Shown here piece by piece: positions 1-7,305 of a stretch of 64,000 bases of DNA; position 1 is the stretch's first letter, and every line of letters begins with the position of its first letter. Position numbers and translations under genes: made by a program. Below the pieces are notes generated by a model. The model was not told the DNA's origin and did not search any database. It saw only the letters and a program-made list of their open reading frames with translations. The stretch comes from Saprospiraceae bacterium (GTDB taxonomy: Bacteria; Bacteroidota; Bacteroidia; Chitinophagales; Saprospiraceae): NCBI GenBank assembly GCA_028285545.1, contig JANQPA010000052.1, positions 1 through 64,000 of the forward strand, written 5' to 3'.

Positions 1-150
1 CACCCAAGGTTGATTGTTATCGCCACCATGCGGCTTAATATCTGCAAAATAAAACCGCGTAGCGGTGTCAAGCATAAGCCTTGGGTGCTAACCCAAGGCT
101 TGAAAATAGGCAAATGTGAGCGGCGTAGCTGCGACACAAAGACCTAATTT
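1..150. repeat. Repeat-like element with GC hairpins, truncated by window edge
   Basis: Short GC-rich motifs stand out in AT-rich surroundings. ACCGC-GTA-GCGGT lies at 54-66 with a degraded cousin near 119-133. An 11-bp inverted repeat with loop GCTA lies at 76-101. The motif CCCAAGG occurs near position 3 and again inside the hairpin. No open reading frame covers the segment. It resembles the palindromic intergenic repeats (REP-like) seen in many Bacteroidota genomes, but only one partial copy is visible, so repeat status is inference. From 150 to 475 the sequence is AT-rich and holds nothing recognisable beyond the presumed promoter of the carbonic anhydrase gene. Confidence 0.45.
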
Positions 151-475
151 TAAGGCCAATAAGCTATTATCTAAATTTGAAAAAGTGTGCATAACATTAT
201 GTCATTCCTATGTTTAAAACTTTAAGTCATCCTACATAATTTGTAATTCTACTAAAATTCGAGCATTGTTCAACATTATGCTTACTAGGCTGAACTCATT
301 AAGGAAGACAGTCGAGTCAATTTATCTGGAATTCAGTTATTTATATTTTTTTATTGAAAAACGCTTAATTTTTACCATTTTTGGAATCAACACTAGATTT
401 TGCAAACCAAATTCAAGAAGTGTTGTACTATATAGTTAGTATTATTTAAAAATTATTCACCTTAAAGACTACAAA

Positions 476-1072
476 ATGAGTAATGCCAAAAACCTAAGCT
501 GGCAAGACGCCCTCAATCGGCTAAAAGAGGGTAACCAACGTTATGTTGCTGAAAAGCAAACCAACCCTAACAATAATAGTGAAAGAAGAAATTCCTTAAC
601 AGGTCACCAGGCACCTTTTGCAATTATTTTGGGTTGTGCCGATTCAAGAGTAATTCCCGAATTAGCATTTGATATGGGTATTGGTGATATCTTTACAGTT
701 CGCGTTGCCGGAAATATTGCCAACACTGCATCTCTGGGTAGTATTGAATATGCCGTTGCCCATTTAGGAGTAAATTTAATTGTTGTTTTAGGCCATGAAA
801 GTTGTGGAGCTGTTACAGCAGCAATAAATGGAGGCGACAATGGTTATAACCTCAATCACTTGGTAGCAGAGATAGTACCTGCAATAAGTGCTTCTGAAGA
901 TGCAAGTGTCAATGCTGTTGTTCGTACAAATGCAGAAATTAATGCTAGCCAGATCGTAAGTCGCTCGCCAATTATTCAGAATGCGATGAATGAAAGAGAC
1001 ATCAGGGTAGTTCCTGCCTATTATAATTTAGGAAGTGGAGAAGTAGACTTTTTGGGTGACGAAGTTGCTTAA
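476..1072 (+). CDS. Beta-class carbonic anhydrase
   Basis: Zinc enzyme interconverting CO2 and bicarbonate, expected in the cytoplasm. The beta-class signature is complete: CADSR at residues 54-58 supplies Cys54 and the Asp56/Arg58 dyad, and HESCG at 107-111 supplies His107 and Cys110. The length of 198 aa is normal for the short bacterial form, and there is no signal peptide. The gene is monocistronic. It converges with the holin-family gene across a hairpin at 1087-1118. The ATG at 476 directly precedes the conserved N-terminal helix (SWQDALNRLKEGNQRY), so the start is credible. The family is certain; the physiological role (bicarbonate supply for carboxylases) is inferred. Confidence 0.95.
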   Translation: MSNAKNLSWQDALNRLKEGNQRYVAEKQTNPNNNSERRNSLTGHQAPFAIILGCADSRVIPELAFDMGIGDIFTVRVAGNIANTASLGSIEYAVAHLGVNLIVVLGHESCGAVTAAINGGDNGYNLNHLVAEIVPAISASEDASVNAVVRTNAEINASQIVSRSPIIQNAMNERDIRVVPAYYNLGSGEVDFLGDEVA

Positions 1073-1086
1073 TAATAATTATCCTT

Positions 1087-1118
1087 TGATGGTTTGATAT
1101 TTTAGTATCAAACCATCA
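1087..1118. terminator. Bidirectional hairpin terminator
   Basis: A 13-bp inverted repeat (GATGGTTTGATA and its complement, plus a closing T-A pair) has a short T-rich loop. It lies between the convergent stops at 1072 (plus) and 1132 (minus). Position and symmetry suit termination in both directions. Confidence 0.7.
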
Positions 1119-1131
1119 TAAGACTTTAGCA

Positions 1132-1503
1132 TCAAAAATAAATCATATGTAAGGCTACATTAGCAATAGATAGTAAAAATGCTAATAGAAGGGCCGAACC
1201 AAATCCTTTGATGGTAAATCCTTTGACATAATGCGCAATACCATACAAAAGTGCTGCACTAATAACAATATTGAATAAGCCAAAGGTAATCATGCGTATA
1301 GGAGTAGTAAAAAACTCTAATATAGGGGCAAGAGTAACATTTAATACCGCCATAATTAAGGCTGCGAAAATGGCCTTTGCAAAATTGTCAAAAGATACCC
1401 CTTTCAAGATATAGGAAATAGCAAACATTGCAAGCGCATTCAGTAATAACCTGATAATACTTCCCATCAGGCTCGATTCCTGGATAATGGTCATTTCCAT
1501 CAT
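1132..1503 (-). CDS. Phage-holin-family (4-TM) membrane protein
   Basis: A 123-aa, very hydrophobic protein with about four transmembrane helices and the pattern of the 'phage holin family 4, superfamily IV' (PF04020-type) proteins: an N-terminal helix with RLLLNALAMFAISYILKGV, then a central FAALIMAVLNVTLAPIL segment. Despite the name, these are common chromosomal proteins of unknown function and no other phage genes are present. Its start overlaps the end of the upstream coiled-coil gene by 4 nt (ATGA), so the two are translationally coupled. Family assignment is fairly sure; function is unknown. Confidence 0.8.
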   Translation of the reverse strand: MMEMTIIQESSLMGSIIRLLLNALAMFAISYILKGVSFDNFAKAIFAALIMAVLNVTLAPILEFFTTPIRMITFGLFNIVISAALLYGIAHYVKGFTIKGFGSALLLAFLLSIANVALHMIYF

Positions 1504-1829
1504 TTTCGATTCATTTGCAGGTCAATAATTCTTTGTTTTAACTTATAAATTTGCTGCTCTTTAGACCTCAGAGAATCTTTCAAAACTTCATTCTCTTCCT
1601 TCAAGTCTTCATAATTAACCGTTTTTTTGGAATTATTGCTTCGGCGATTTTTGCTTTGAGAATTTGAATCGGAAGAAGTGGATTGTTCAAAACCAAAAAG
1701 TTTTTTGATGTTTTCAATTCCATCTTCACCATTATAGTAAGAAGCTCCAATGTAGGCAGCAGGGGCCAAAAACAGCATTACTATAAAAAATCGGGCAAAA
1801 GCAGTTAATCGCAATTTTCTTCTAGCCAT
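1500..1829 (-). CDS. Single-pass membrane protein with C-terminal coiled coil
   Basis: I do not recognise a named family. The 109-aa product has a basic N-terminus, one transmembrane helix at about 11-31, a Ser/Asn-rich linker at about 50-70, and a heptad-like charged helix at about 73-107 rich in Glu, Lys and Leu that should form a coiled coil. It reads as a small anchored bitopic protein. It is the first gene of a two-gene unit with the holin-family protein, overlapping it by 4 nt, so they probably act together at the inner membrane. Confidence 0.65.
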   Translation of the reverse strand: MARRKLRLTAFARFFIVMLFLAPAAYIGASYYNGEDGIENIKKLFGFEQSTSSDSNSQSKNRRSNNSKKTVNYEDLKEENEVLKDSLRSKEQQIYKLKQRIIDLQMNRK

Positions 1830-2112
1830 TAGTTTTGTTTTTTTCTAATTCTTTAATTTACCAAGAAAGATCCATATTCTTGGGTATATACACAAATTAC
1901 TTAATCCATTATTCCATTTCAACAAAAATAAAGGGAAATAAAAATAAAAGCACTTTTAATCTACTATTCTCCCCTTTTATAAGACCAGAGCTTTATCCTA
2001 TTAAGATGGTTTTTTTAACCTCTTGGTTGTACTTCATTTCATCATGAAAGAAATTATCTGTCCTTCGTTTTCTTCTTTTTACAAAATATTATAGGTCAAT
2101 ATGAATAAATTT

Positions 2113-2120
2113 TATTTTTG
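2113..2120 (+). promoter_or_regulatory. Possible Bacteroidota -7 element before the thiolase gene
   Basis: TATTTTTG fits the Bacteroidota sigma-ABfr -7 consensus TAnnTTTG and sits about 65 nt before the thiolase ATG at 2186. No good -33 TTG is visible at the usual spacing, so this is tentative. The rest of the 1830-2185 gap is AT-rich and I see nothing else in it. Confidence 0.3.
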
Positions 2121-2185
2121 TGCTGCATTTTACCAATTAGTAAGCAATGAAAACAACGTGATTTTGCTACCAAAAAGCCTGATAA

Positions 2186-3391
2186 ATGAGAAATGCTTAT
2201 ATATATGAGTCTCTCCGAACTCCAAGAGGCAAAGGAAAACCATCAGGGGCCTTGTACGAATTAAAACCTATTGACTTGTTAGCCGCCCTATTTATAGCTC
2301 TGCAAAAACAATGCAACCTAGATACTTCCTTAGTAGAAGACGCTCTAATTGGCTGTGTGAGCCCAATAGATGATCAAGGTTATAACATTGCTAAATCTGC
2401 ATTACTTCATGCCAATTGGTCTGATAGCGTAAGTGGCCTTCAATTGAATCGTTTTTGTGCTTCTGGTCTTGAATCCGTAAACCTGGCAGCAATGAAAATT
2501 CGTTCGGGCTGGGAAGAATTGGTTGTGGCAGGAGGTATAGAAAGTATGAGTAGAGTGCCTATAGGAAGTGATGGGGGTTCTATGATAAATGACCCCGAAA
2601 TTATCAATAAAATCAATTACCTCCCTCAGGGCGTTGCTGCAGATTTGATCGCCTCCATTGAGGGATTTGATCGACAGGTGTTGGATGAATATGCTTTGCG
2701 CTCTCAAAATCTGGCACTTCAGGCCCAAACAAAAGGATATTTTAACAATTCTATTGTTCCCATTCTGGATAGAAATGGATTGATCATTTTAGATAAAGAT
2801 GAATACCTTCGTCCCAATACTACATTGGAAAAACTAGCTGCTCTACCACCAGTATTTAGCAAACTTGGACAGTACGGTTTTGATGAAATGGCTCTCCAAA
2901 AATATCCATACATTGAAAAGGTTTATCATCTTCATACTGCCGGTAATTCTTCAGGAATAGTTGATGGTGCTGCCTTAATGTTGATTGGAAGTGAAGAAAC
3001 CGGAAAAAAGATAGGCGTCAAAGCCAGAGCAAAGATTGTTGCGGCGGCTAATGTAAGTACAGACCCAACAATTATGCTAAGCGGCCCTACACCTGCCTCT
3101 AAAAAAGCTTTGCAACAGGCAGGAATGCAAAAATCCGATATTGACTTATGGGAATGCAATGAAGCTTTCGCTGCTGTAGTTCTTAAATTTCAAAGAGAAA
3201 TGGACATCCCTTTGGACAAACTAAATGTAAACGGAGGGGCAATTGCATTAGGTCATCCATTAGGAGCCACAGGTACAATGCTTTTAGGAACACTGCTTGA
3301 TGAATTAGAACGTCGTAACCTTACTACAGGCTTGGTAACACTTTGTGTTGGGGCTGGGATGGGAGTAGCAACAATAATTGAAAGAGTTTAA
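2186..3391 (+). CDS. fadA: Acetyl-CoA acyltransferase (thiolase)
   Basis: Thiolase of about normal length (401 aa). It cleaves 3-ketoacyl-CoA with CoA in the last step of fatty-acid beta-oxidation, in the cytoplasm. The nucleophilic Cys91 lies in NRFCASGLESV, His357 in GGAIALGHPLGATG, and the second catalytic Cys387 in LCVGAGMG, so all key residues are present. The next gene starts 6 nt after the stop and encodes the hydratase/dehydrogenase partner, giving a beta-oxidation operon like fadA-fadB/fadJ. A degradative rather than biosynthetic thiolase is inferred from this context; the symbol is given on that basis. Confidence 0.9.
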   Translation: MRNAYIYESLRTPRGKGKPSGALYELKPIDLLAALFIALQKQCNLDTSLVEDALIGCVSPIDDQGYNIAKSALLHANWSDSVSGLQLNRFCASGLESVNLAAMKIRSGWEELVVAGGIESMSRVPIGSDGGSMINDPEIINKINYLPQGVAADLIASIEGFDRQVLDEYALRSQNLALQAQTKGYFNNSIVPILDRNGLIILDKDEYLRPNTTLEKLAALPPVFSKLGQYGFDEMALQKYPYIEKVYHLHTAGNSSGIVDGAALMLIGSEETGKKIGVKARAKIVAAANVSTDPTIMLSGPTPASKKALQQAGMQKSDIDLWECNEAFAAVVLKFQREMDIPLDKLNVNGGAIALGHPLGATGTMLLGTLLDELERRNLTTGLVTLCVGAGMGVATIIERV

Positions 3392-3397
3392 TGGACT

Positions 3398-5512
3398 ATG
3401 ATAAAATATCAAAAAGATACAGATAATATTGTCACCCTAACGCTTGATATGGGAGGCCGTACTAATAATGTTATTAATCACGAGATCTTTGAGGCTTTTG
3501 TACCTGTGATCAATCATCTGCAAAAAGAAAAAAGGAAAGGTGAGCTGCGGGGGGTCATCCTTACTTCTGCCAAAAAAACATTCCTCGCCGGAGGGGATCT
3601 TGACTATCTTTTTAAAGCATCTGATGCGAAAGAAATATTCAATTTTTCTCAGAGCATCAAACAATTTTTAAGAGACTTGGAGCATCCGGGAGTTCCCGTA
3701 GTAGCTGCTATCAATGGTAGTGCTCTAGGGGCTGGCTTTGAAATGGCATTGGCCTGCCATAGAAGAATCGTTTTAGATCATCCTAAAACCAAACTGGGAC
3801 TTCCAGAAGTAAATCTGGGCATCATTCCTGGTGGTGGTGGTATTGTTCGTTTAATGTGGCTTCTAGGTTTAGAAAAAGCTTATCCCATCCTTTCAGATGG
3901 ATATCAATACACTCCTAAGGAAGCGCTAGTGGCCGGATTGATAGATGATTTGGCAAAAGACCATAAAGAAATGATGCTAAAGGCAAAAGAATGGTTGATG
4001 AATACAAAAGAGGGGCGCAGACCCTGGGATCGGCCAGAGCGTCAAATTCCAGGAGGCACAGCCAAAGATCCTCAGGTAGCAAAAATTGTTCGACGTTTAG
4101 CTGCTCAACTTTCCAGTCGAACTCATAATAATTTTCCTGCCCCTCAAGCCATTCTTGATGTACTCACTGAAGCCTCCAAGGTAGATTTTGACACCGCCTG
4201 CCGAATAGAAAGCAGATATTATACTGAATTATTGAGGAGTAAGGAATGCAAAAATATGATCAAAGCCTTTTGGTTTGACACTAATGCCATCAAAAAAGGG
4301 AAAAATCGCCCGAAAGGCTTTGGTAAATTTCGCCCCAGAAGAATTGGAATCATCGGAGCAGGGCTAATGGGGTCAGGTATCGCACTGGCTTGCCTGGAAA
4401 ACAATATGAAAGTGGTCTTAAAAGATGTTTCTAAGCACATTGCTGAGCGGGGGCGAAAAATGGTGGACAAACAGTTGGAAGAAAAAATTTCAAAAGGGCA
4501 TCTTCATCCTGTGGAAAAAGAAAAAATGCTCAAAAACATAACAACTACCGAAGCTTCAAGTGATTTCGAAACCTGTGACCTGGTTATAGAGGCCGTCTTC
4601 GAGAATCGTATGGTCAAACAAAAAGTCACAAAAGAAGCAGAGGCTTATTTAGATGAATATTCTCTCTTTGCAACCAATACCATCTCCATTCCAATTACAA
4701 AATTAGCAGAAGCTTCCATACGTCCCGAAAATTACGTGGGATTACATTTTTTCCATCCGGCCTCAGATGTTCCTCTTGTAGAAATTGTTAGAGGTAAAAA
4801 TACAACTGATGAAACCATTGCCAGAGCAATGGACTTTGTCAAGGCCATCCGAAAAATCCCTATTGTCGTTAAGGATGACTGGGGTTTTTATGCTGCTCGA
4901 GTTCAAAATACCTTCATTTTAGAGGGAATCACCCTTTTACAGGAAGGATATCCCCCCGCACTAATCGAAAATTTAGGCAAACAAGCGGGTATGCCCAAAG
5001 GACCACTGGAATTAGCAGATACTCTCGGACTTAGTCTGGTTTTGAAATATGAAAATCAGGCTGCAGAACATTATGGTTCAAAATATATTCAACATCCTGC
5101 CGTAGGTATTTTAACAAAAATGATCCAAGAACTTGGAAGGACCGGTCGCTTCAAAAAAATGGGTTTCTATGATTATCATGAAGACAATACCCGGTCCTTA
5201 TGGCCAGAATTAATAGAGCATTTCCCAGTTCGGAAAGGACCTTTTGACCATCAGGAAATTATTGATCGACTGTTAATTGCTCAGGTCCTGGAATCGGCCT
5301 GGTGCTTGCAAGAAGGGGTCATTCACTCTATCGAAGGTGCTAATTTAGGAAGTATCTATGGTTGGGGGTTTCCGGCCTTTAAAGGAGGGGTAATTCAATA
5401 TATGCAGGAATATGCTTCTTATAAAAATTTTGTCAAAAAGTGTCAGGCTCTAAGTAAAAAATATGGCCAGCGTTTTAAGGTCCCCAGTACCGTCAAGAAG
5501 TTAATTGTTTGA
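3398..5512 (+). CDS. fadJ: Bifunctional enoyl-CoA hydratase / 3-hydroxyacyl-CoA dehydrogenase
   Basis: Multifunctional beta-oxidation alpha subunit, 704 aa, within the usual FadB/FadJ range. The crotonase domain covers about 1-290: oxyanion-hole sequence INGSALGAG at 106-113, and the two glutamates Glu115 and Glu137 (LGLPEVNLGIIPGGGG). A Rossmann NAD-binding domain begins with GAGLMGSG at 320-327. The dehydrogenase catalytic His453 is in HFFHP, with Glu399 in VIEAVFENR. The C-terminal all-helical dehydrogenase domains follow. It is cotranscribed with the upstream thiolase. The choice between fadB-like and fadJ-like naming is not decidable from sequence alone. Confidence 0.92.
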   Translation: MIKYQKDTDNIVTLTLDMGGRTNNVINHEIFEAFVPVINHLQKEKRKGELRGVILTSAKKTFLAGGDLDYLFKASDAKEIFNFSQSIKQFLRDLEHPGVPVVAAINGSALGAGFEMALACHRRIVLDHPKTKLGLPEVNLGIIPGGGGIVRLMWLLGLEKAYPILSDGYQYTPKEALVAGLIDDLAKDHKEMMLKAKEWLMNTKEGRRPWDRPERQIPGGTAKDPQVAKIVRRLAAQLSSRTHNNFPAPQAILDVLTEASKVDFDTACRIESRYYTELLRSKECKNMIKAFWFDTNAIKKGKNRPKGFGKFRPRRIGIIGAGLMGSGIALACLENNMKVVLKDVSKHIAERGRKMVDKQLEEKISKGHLHPVEKEKMLKNITTTEASSDFETCDLVIEAVFENRMVKQKVTKEAEAYLDEYSLFATNTISIPITKLAEASIRPENYVGLHFFHPASDVPLVEIVRGKNTTDETIARAMDFVKAIRKIPIVVKDDWGFYAARVQNTFILEGITLLQEGYPPALIENLGKQAGMPKGPLELADTLGLSLVLKYENQAAEHYGSKYIQHPAVGILTKMIQELGRTGRFKKMGFYDYHEDNTRSLWPELIEHFPVRKGPFDHQEIIDRLLIAQVLESAWCLQEGVIHSIEGANLGSIYGWGFPAFKGGVIQYMQEYASYKNFVKKCQALSKKYGQRFKVPSTVKKLIV

Positions 5513-5886
5513 TTCTATGATCTGATGATCCTATGATACTTCGATATAAAATTAGAGGGTAGGAGTTTTTTAAAGGTTCTGGATTAAGTATAGGAAAATT
5601 GAAGGTGTTGCTAATTATTTTAGCTTTTTTGGCAGGCAAATTTCGCAAATCTCGCAGATTACTATCCAAAAAATTAGCGAAGTTCCTGACTGCAATGGGT
5701 AAATGCTAGCCTAGAAAGCAGAAATAAACAGCCTAACCATCAAATATAACAACCCTGACAAACTTGAACACTTGTCAACTTAAACACGTGAACACTTAAA
5801 AAAACCAACGGCTCCACCCAATTGGAGGAGCCGTGGCTAGTTATAATGTGCATTAGTAAACTAAAGTTCAAATATAATAGAAATCA
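5513..5886. other. Intergenic region with an interrupted hairpin
   Basis: No gene is visible in these 374 bases. Near the downstream end, 5808-5834 folds as ACGGCTCC pairing with GGAGCCGT around an inner CCAATTGG palindrome, without a T-tract. It could end the fad transcript, or act in the leader of the next gene. The remainder is AT-rich with loosely repeated motifs such as AACACTT and CTATGAT. Confidence 0.4.
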
Positions 5887-6879
5887 ATGCTGGATTGCAA
5901 ATACAGTCTATTTTTCCTTTTCTTTCCAATTTCAGTTTTAGCTCAATTTGCAGCTCCTGCCGGGCAATTAGGGAGTACAGCGATTGGGGCAGATAGTAAT
6001 ATCATCATCAATTGGGCTCAATCTTGTAAAATCAACTTGGGTTGGAAAGACATTGCCATTCCTGATTCCGGTTTTGTCAGTATTGGTGATTCTTTGTCAG
6101 CTGTGGGGCCTGCTCTTAAAAACGGGGTGGTTAGTCTTGGCGATGGAGGCTCTGCCATATGCTTCTTTGATCCTCCTATTAGTGATGGCCCTTCCTGGGA
6201 TTTTGCCGTGTTTGAAAATGCATTTGATGATGCATTTTTGGAATTAGCCTTTGTAGAAGTAAGCTCTGATGGAGAACATTTTGTTCGTTTTCCGGCTACT
6301 TCTTTAATAGACACTAGTCAACAGACAGAAACTTTCGGACTTACGGATGCTCGGCTAATTAATAACCTGGCAGGAAAATATAGAGTGGGCTTCGGAACAC
6401 CATTTGACCTGGCTGAGCTTAAGGATAGTGTTAATCTGGACATCCAAAGTATTAAATACATCAAAATCATCGACGTCGTAGGTAGTATAAATCCAGAATT
6501 CGCCACTTATGATAATTCTGGTAGAGCTATTAATGATCCCTACCCCACCCCATTTCCAAGTGGCGGATTTGACCTGGATGCCATTGGAGTTATCCACCAG
6601 GCCAGAATTGTTAATACCCAACAAAATGATATTAGCAATGAAGTCTTTTTATATCCCAATCCGGTAACCAGAGGGCAGGATCTTTGGATGGAAAAACATT
6701 CTCTCCCTTTTTCCATTCAGATCTTTTCCATTTCAGGCGAGTTGTTATCCCAACAATATTGTCAAGAGGCTCAATGTAAGATCAATGTTTCCAATCTGCC
6801 TAATGGGATGGTTTTAGTTAAAGGAATTGCTGACAAGGGCTTTTTTATCAAAAAAATCGTAGTTCAGTCCTCATTCTAA
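5887..6879 (+). CDS. Secreted protein with T9SS type A sorting domain
   Basis: A signal peptide covers about 1-20 (hydrophobic, ending VLAQ). The middle region (about 25-240) contains DFAVFENAF, FLELAFVEVSSDG and YDNSGRAINDPYPTPFPSGGFDLDAIGV-type segments, typical of a Bacteroidota cell-surface family of unknown fold. From about residue 255 the C-terminus is a T9SS type A sorting domain (FLYPNPVTRG, a middle strand LQIFSISGELL-like, and a basic KKIVVQ end). It should be exported and attached to the cell surface or released. Relatives of this central domain have been noticed near TonB receptors for cobalamin, from memory and not verified. Here the neighbour is feoAB, 174 nt downstream with its own regulatory region, so the gene probably stands alone. 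Confidence 0.75.
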   Translation: MLDCKYSLFFLFFPISVLAQFAAPAGQLGSTAIGADSNIIINWAQSCKINLGWKDIAIPDSGFVSIGDSLSAVGPALKNGVVSLGDGGSAICFFDPPISDGPSWDFAVFENAFDDAFLELAFVEVSSDGEHFVRFPATSLIDTSQQTETFGLTDARLINNLAGKYRVGFGTPFDLAELKDSVNLDIQSIKYIKIIDVVGSINPEFATYDNSGRAINDPYPTPFPSGGFDLDAIGVIHQARIVNTQQNDISNEVFLYPNPVTRGQDLWMEKHSLPFSIQIFSISGELLSQQYCQEAQCKINVSNLPNGMVLVKGIADKGFFIKKIVVQSSF

Positions 6880-6905
6880 GTCCTTCTTGTTCAAACCTTT
6901 TTCTA

Positions 6906-6947
6906 TTAGGAATACCTAACATTAGGTATATATCTCCTAAAATTAGG
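6906..6947. promoter_or_regulatory. DtxR/IdeR-like iron boxes upstream of feoAB
   Basis: Five alternating half-sites TTAGG/CCTAA lie within 42 bases: TTAGG 6906-6910, CCTAA 6915-6919, TTAGG 6922-6926, CCTAA 6936-6940, TTAGG 6943-6947. The pair 6922-6940 has exactly the 19-bp TTAGG-N9-CCTAA layout of DtxR/IdeR operators. The site is about 110 nt before the feoA start. A further inverted repeat (TTTTGTTG-CCTA-CAACAAAA) follows at 6969-6988. Iron-dependent repression of feoAB is inferred. Confidence 0.65.
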
Positions 6948-7053
6948 TATTTTTTAAATGAAAGTGACTTTTGTTGCCTACAACAAAATCAAAACCAATT
7001 ATTTTAGCGTTATTAGCAGTAAATATATTTAGATTAAATCAAAATAAGGATTT

Positions 7054-7293
7054 GTGGTATCATTACTAAACAGTGGAAAGACAATTTCTGCCCTAAAGAA
7101 AGGAGCAGTTGGATTCATTGGCCAATTCACCGATGATGAAATTGCTCAGAAACTGATGTCAATGGGCATTTTACCAGGCACAAGAATTGAACTGGTAAGA
7201 AAAGCTCCTTTGGGAGGTGGGTGCTACATAAAAGCCGATAATTTATTGATTGCCTTGCGCACGCAGGAAGCTGCGCGAGTGTTACTGAGATAA
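7054..7293 (+). CDS. feoA: Ferrous iron transport accessory protein FeoA
   Basis: Small SH3-like cytoplasmic protein (79 aa) that assists FeoB in Fe2+ uptake. Family features are visible: GFIGQFTDDEIAQKLMSMGILPGTRIELVRKAPLGG, then a C-terminal strand with LIALRTQEAARVLL. The start is GTG at 7054, with AAGGA immediately upstream; no in-frame ATG gives a full-length FeoA. feoB begins 12 nt after the stop, again with GTG. DtxR-like boxes precede the pair. Confidence 0.92.
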   Translation: MVSLLNSGKTISALKKGAVGFIGQFTDDEIAQKLMSMGILPGTRIELVRKAPLGGGCYIKADNLLIALRTQEAARVLLR

Positions 7294-7305
7294 TTCAAAG
7301 ATATT

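Noticed and set aside
1132-1503. Holin-family protein as a sign of prophage
   Set aside because: No other phage gene is present; this family is common on bacterial chromosomes.
1835-2047. 70-codon plus-strand frame in the gap before the thiolase gene
   Set aside because: AT-driven composition, no recognisable domain, lies in the divergent promoter region and begins a few bases from the start of the minus-strand gene.
5640-5690. CGCAAATCTCGCAG-type motifs as a mobile repeat
   Set aside because: Only one short imperfect occurrence in the window; cannot be told from chance.
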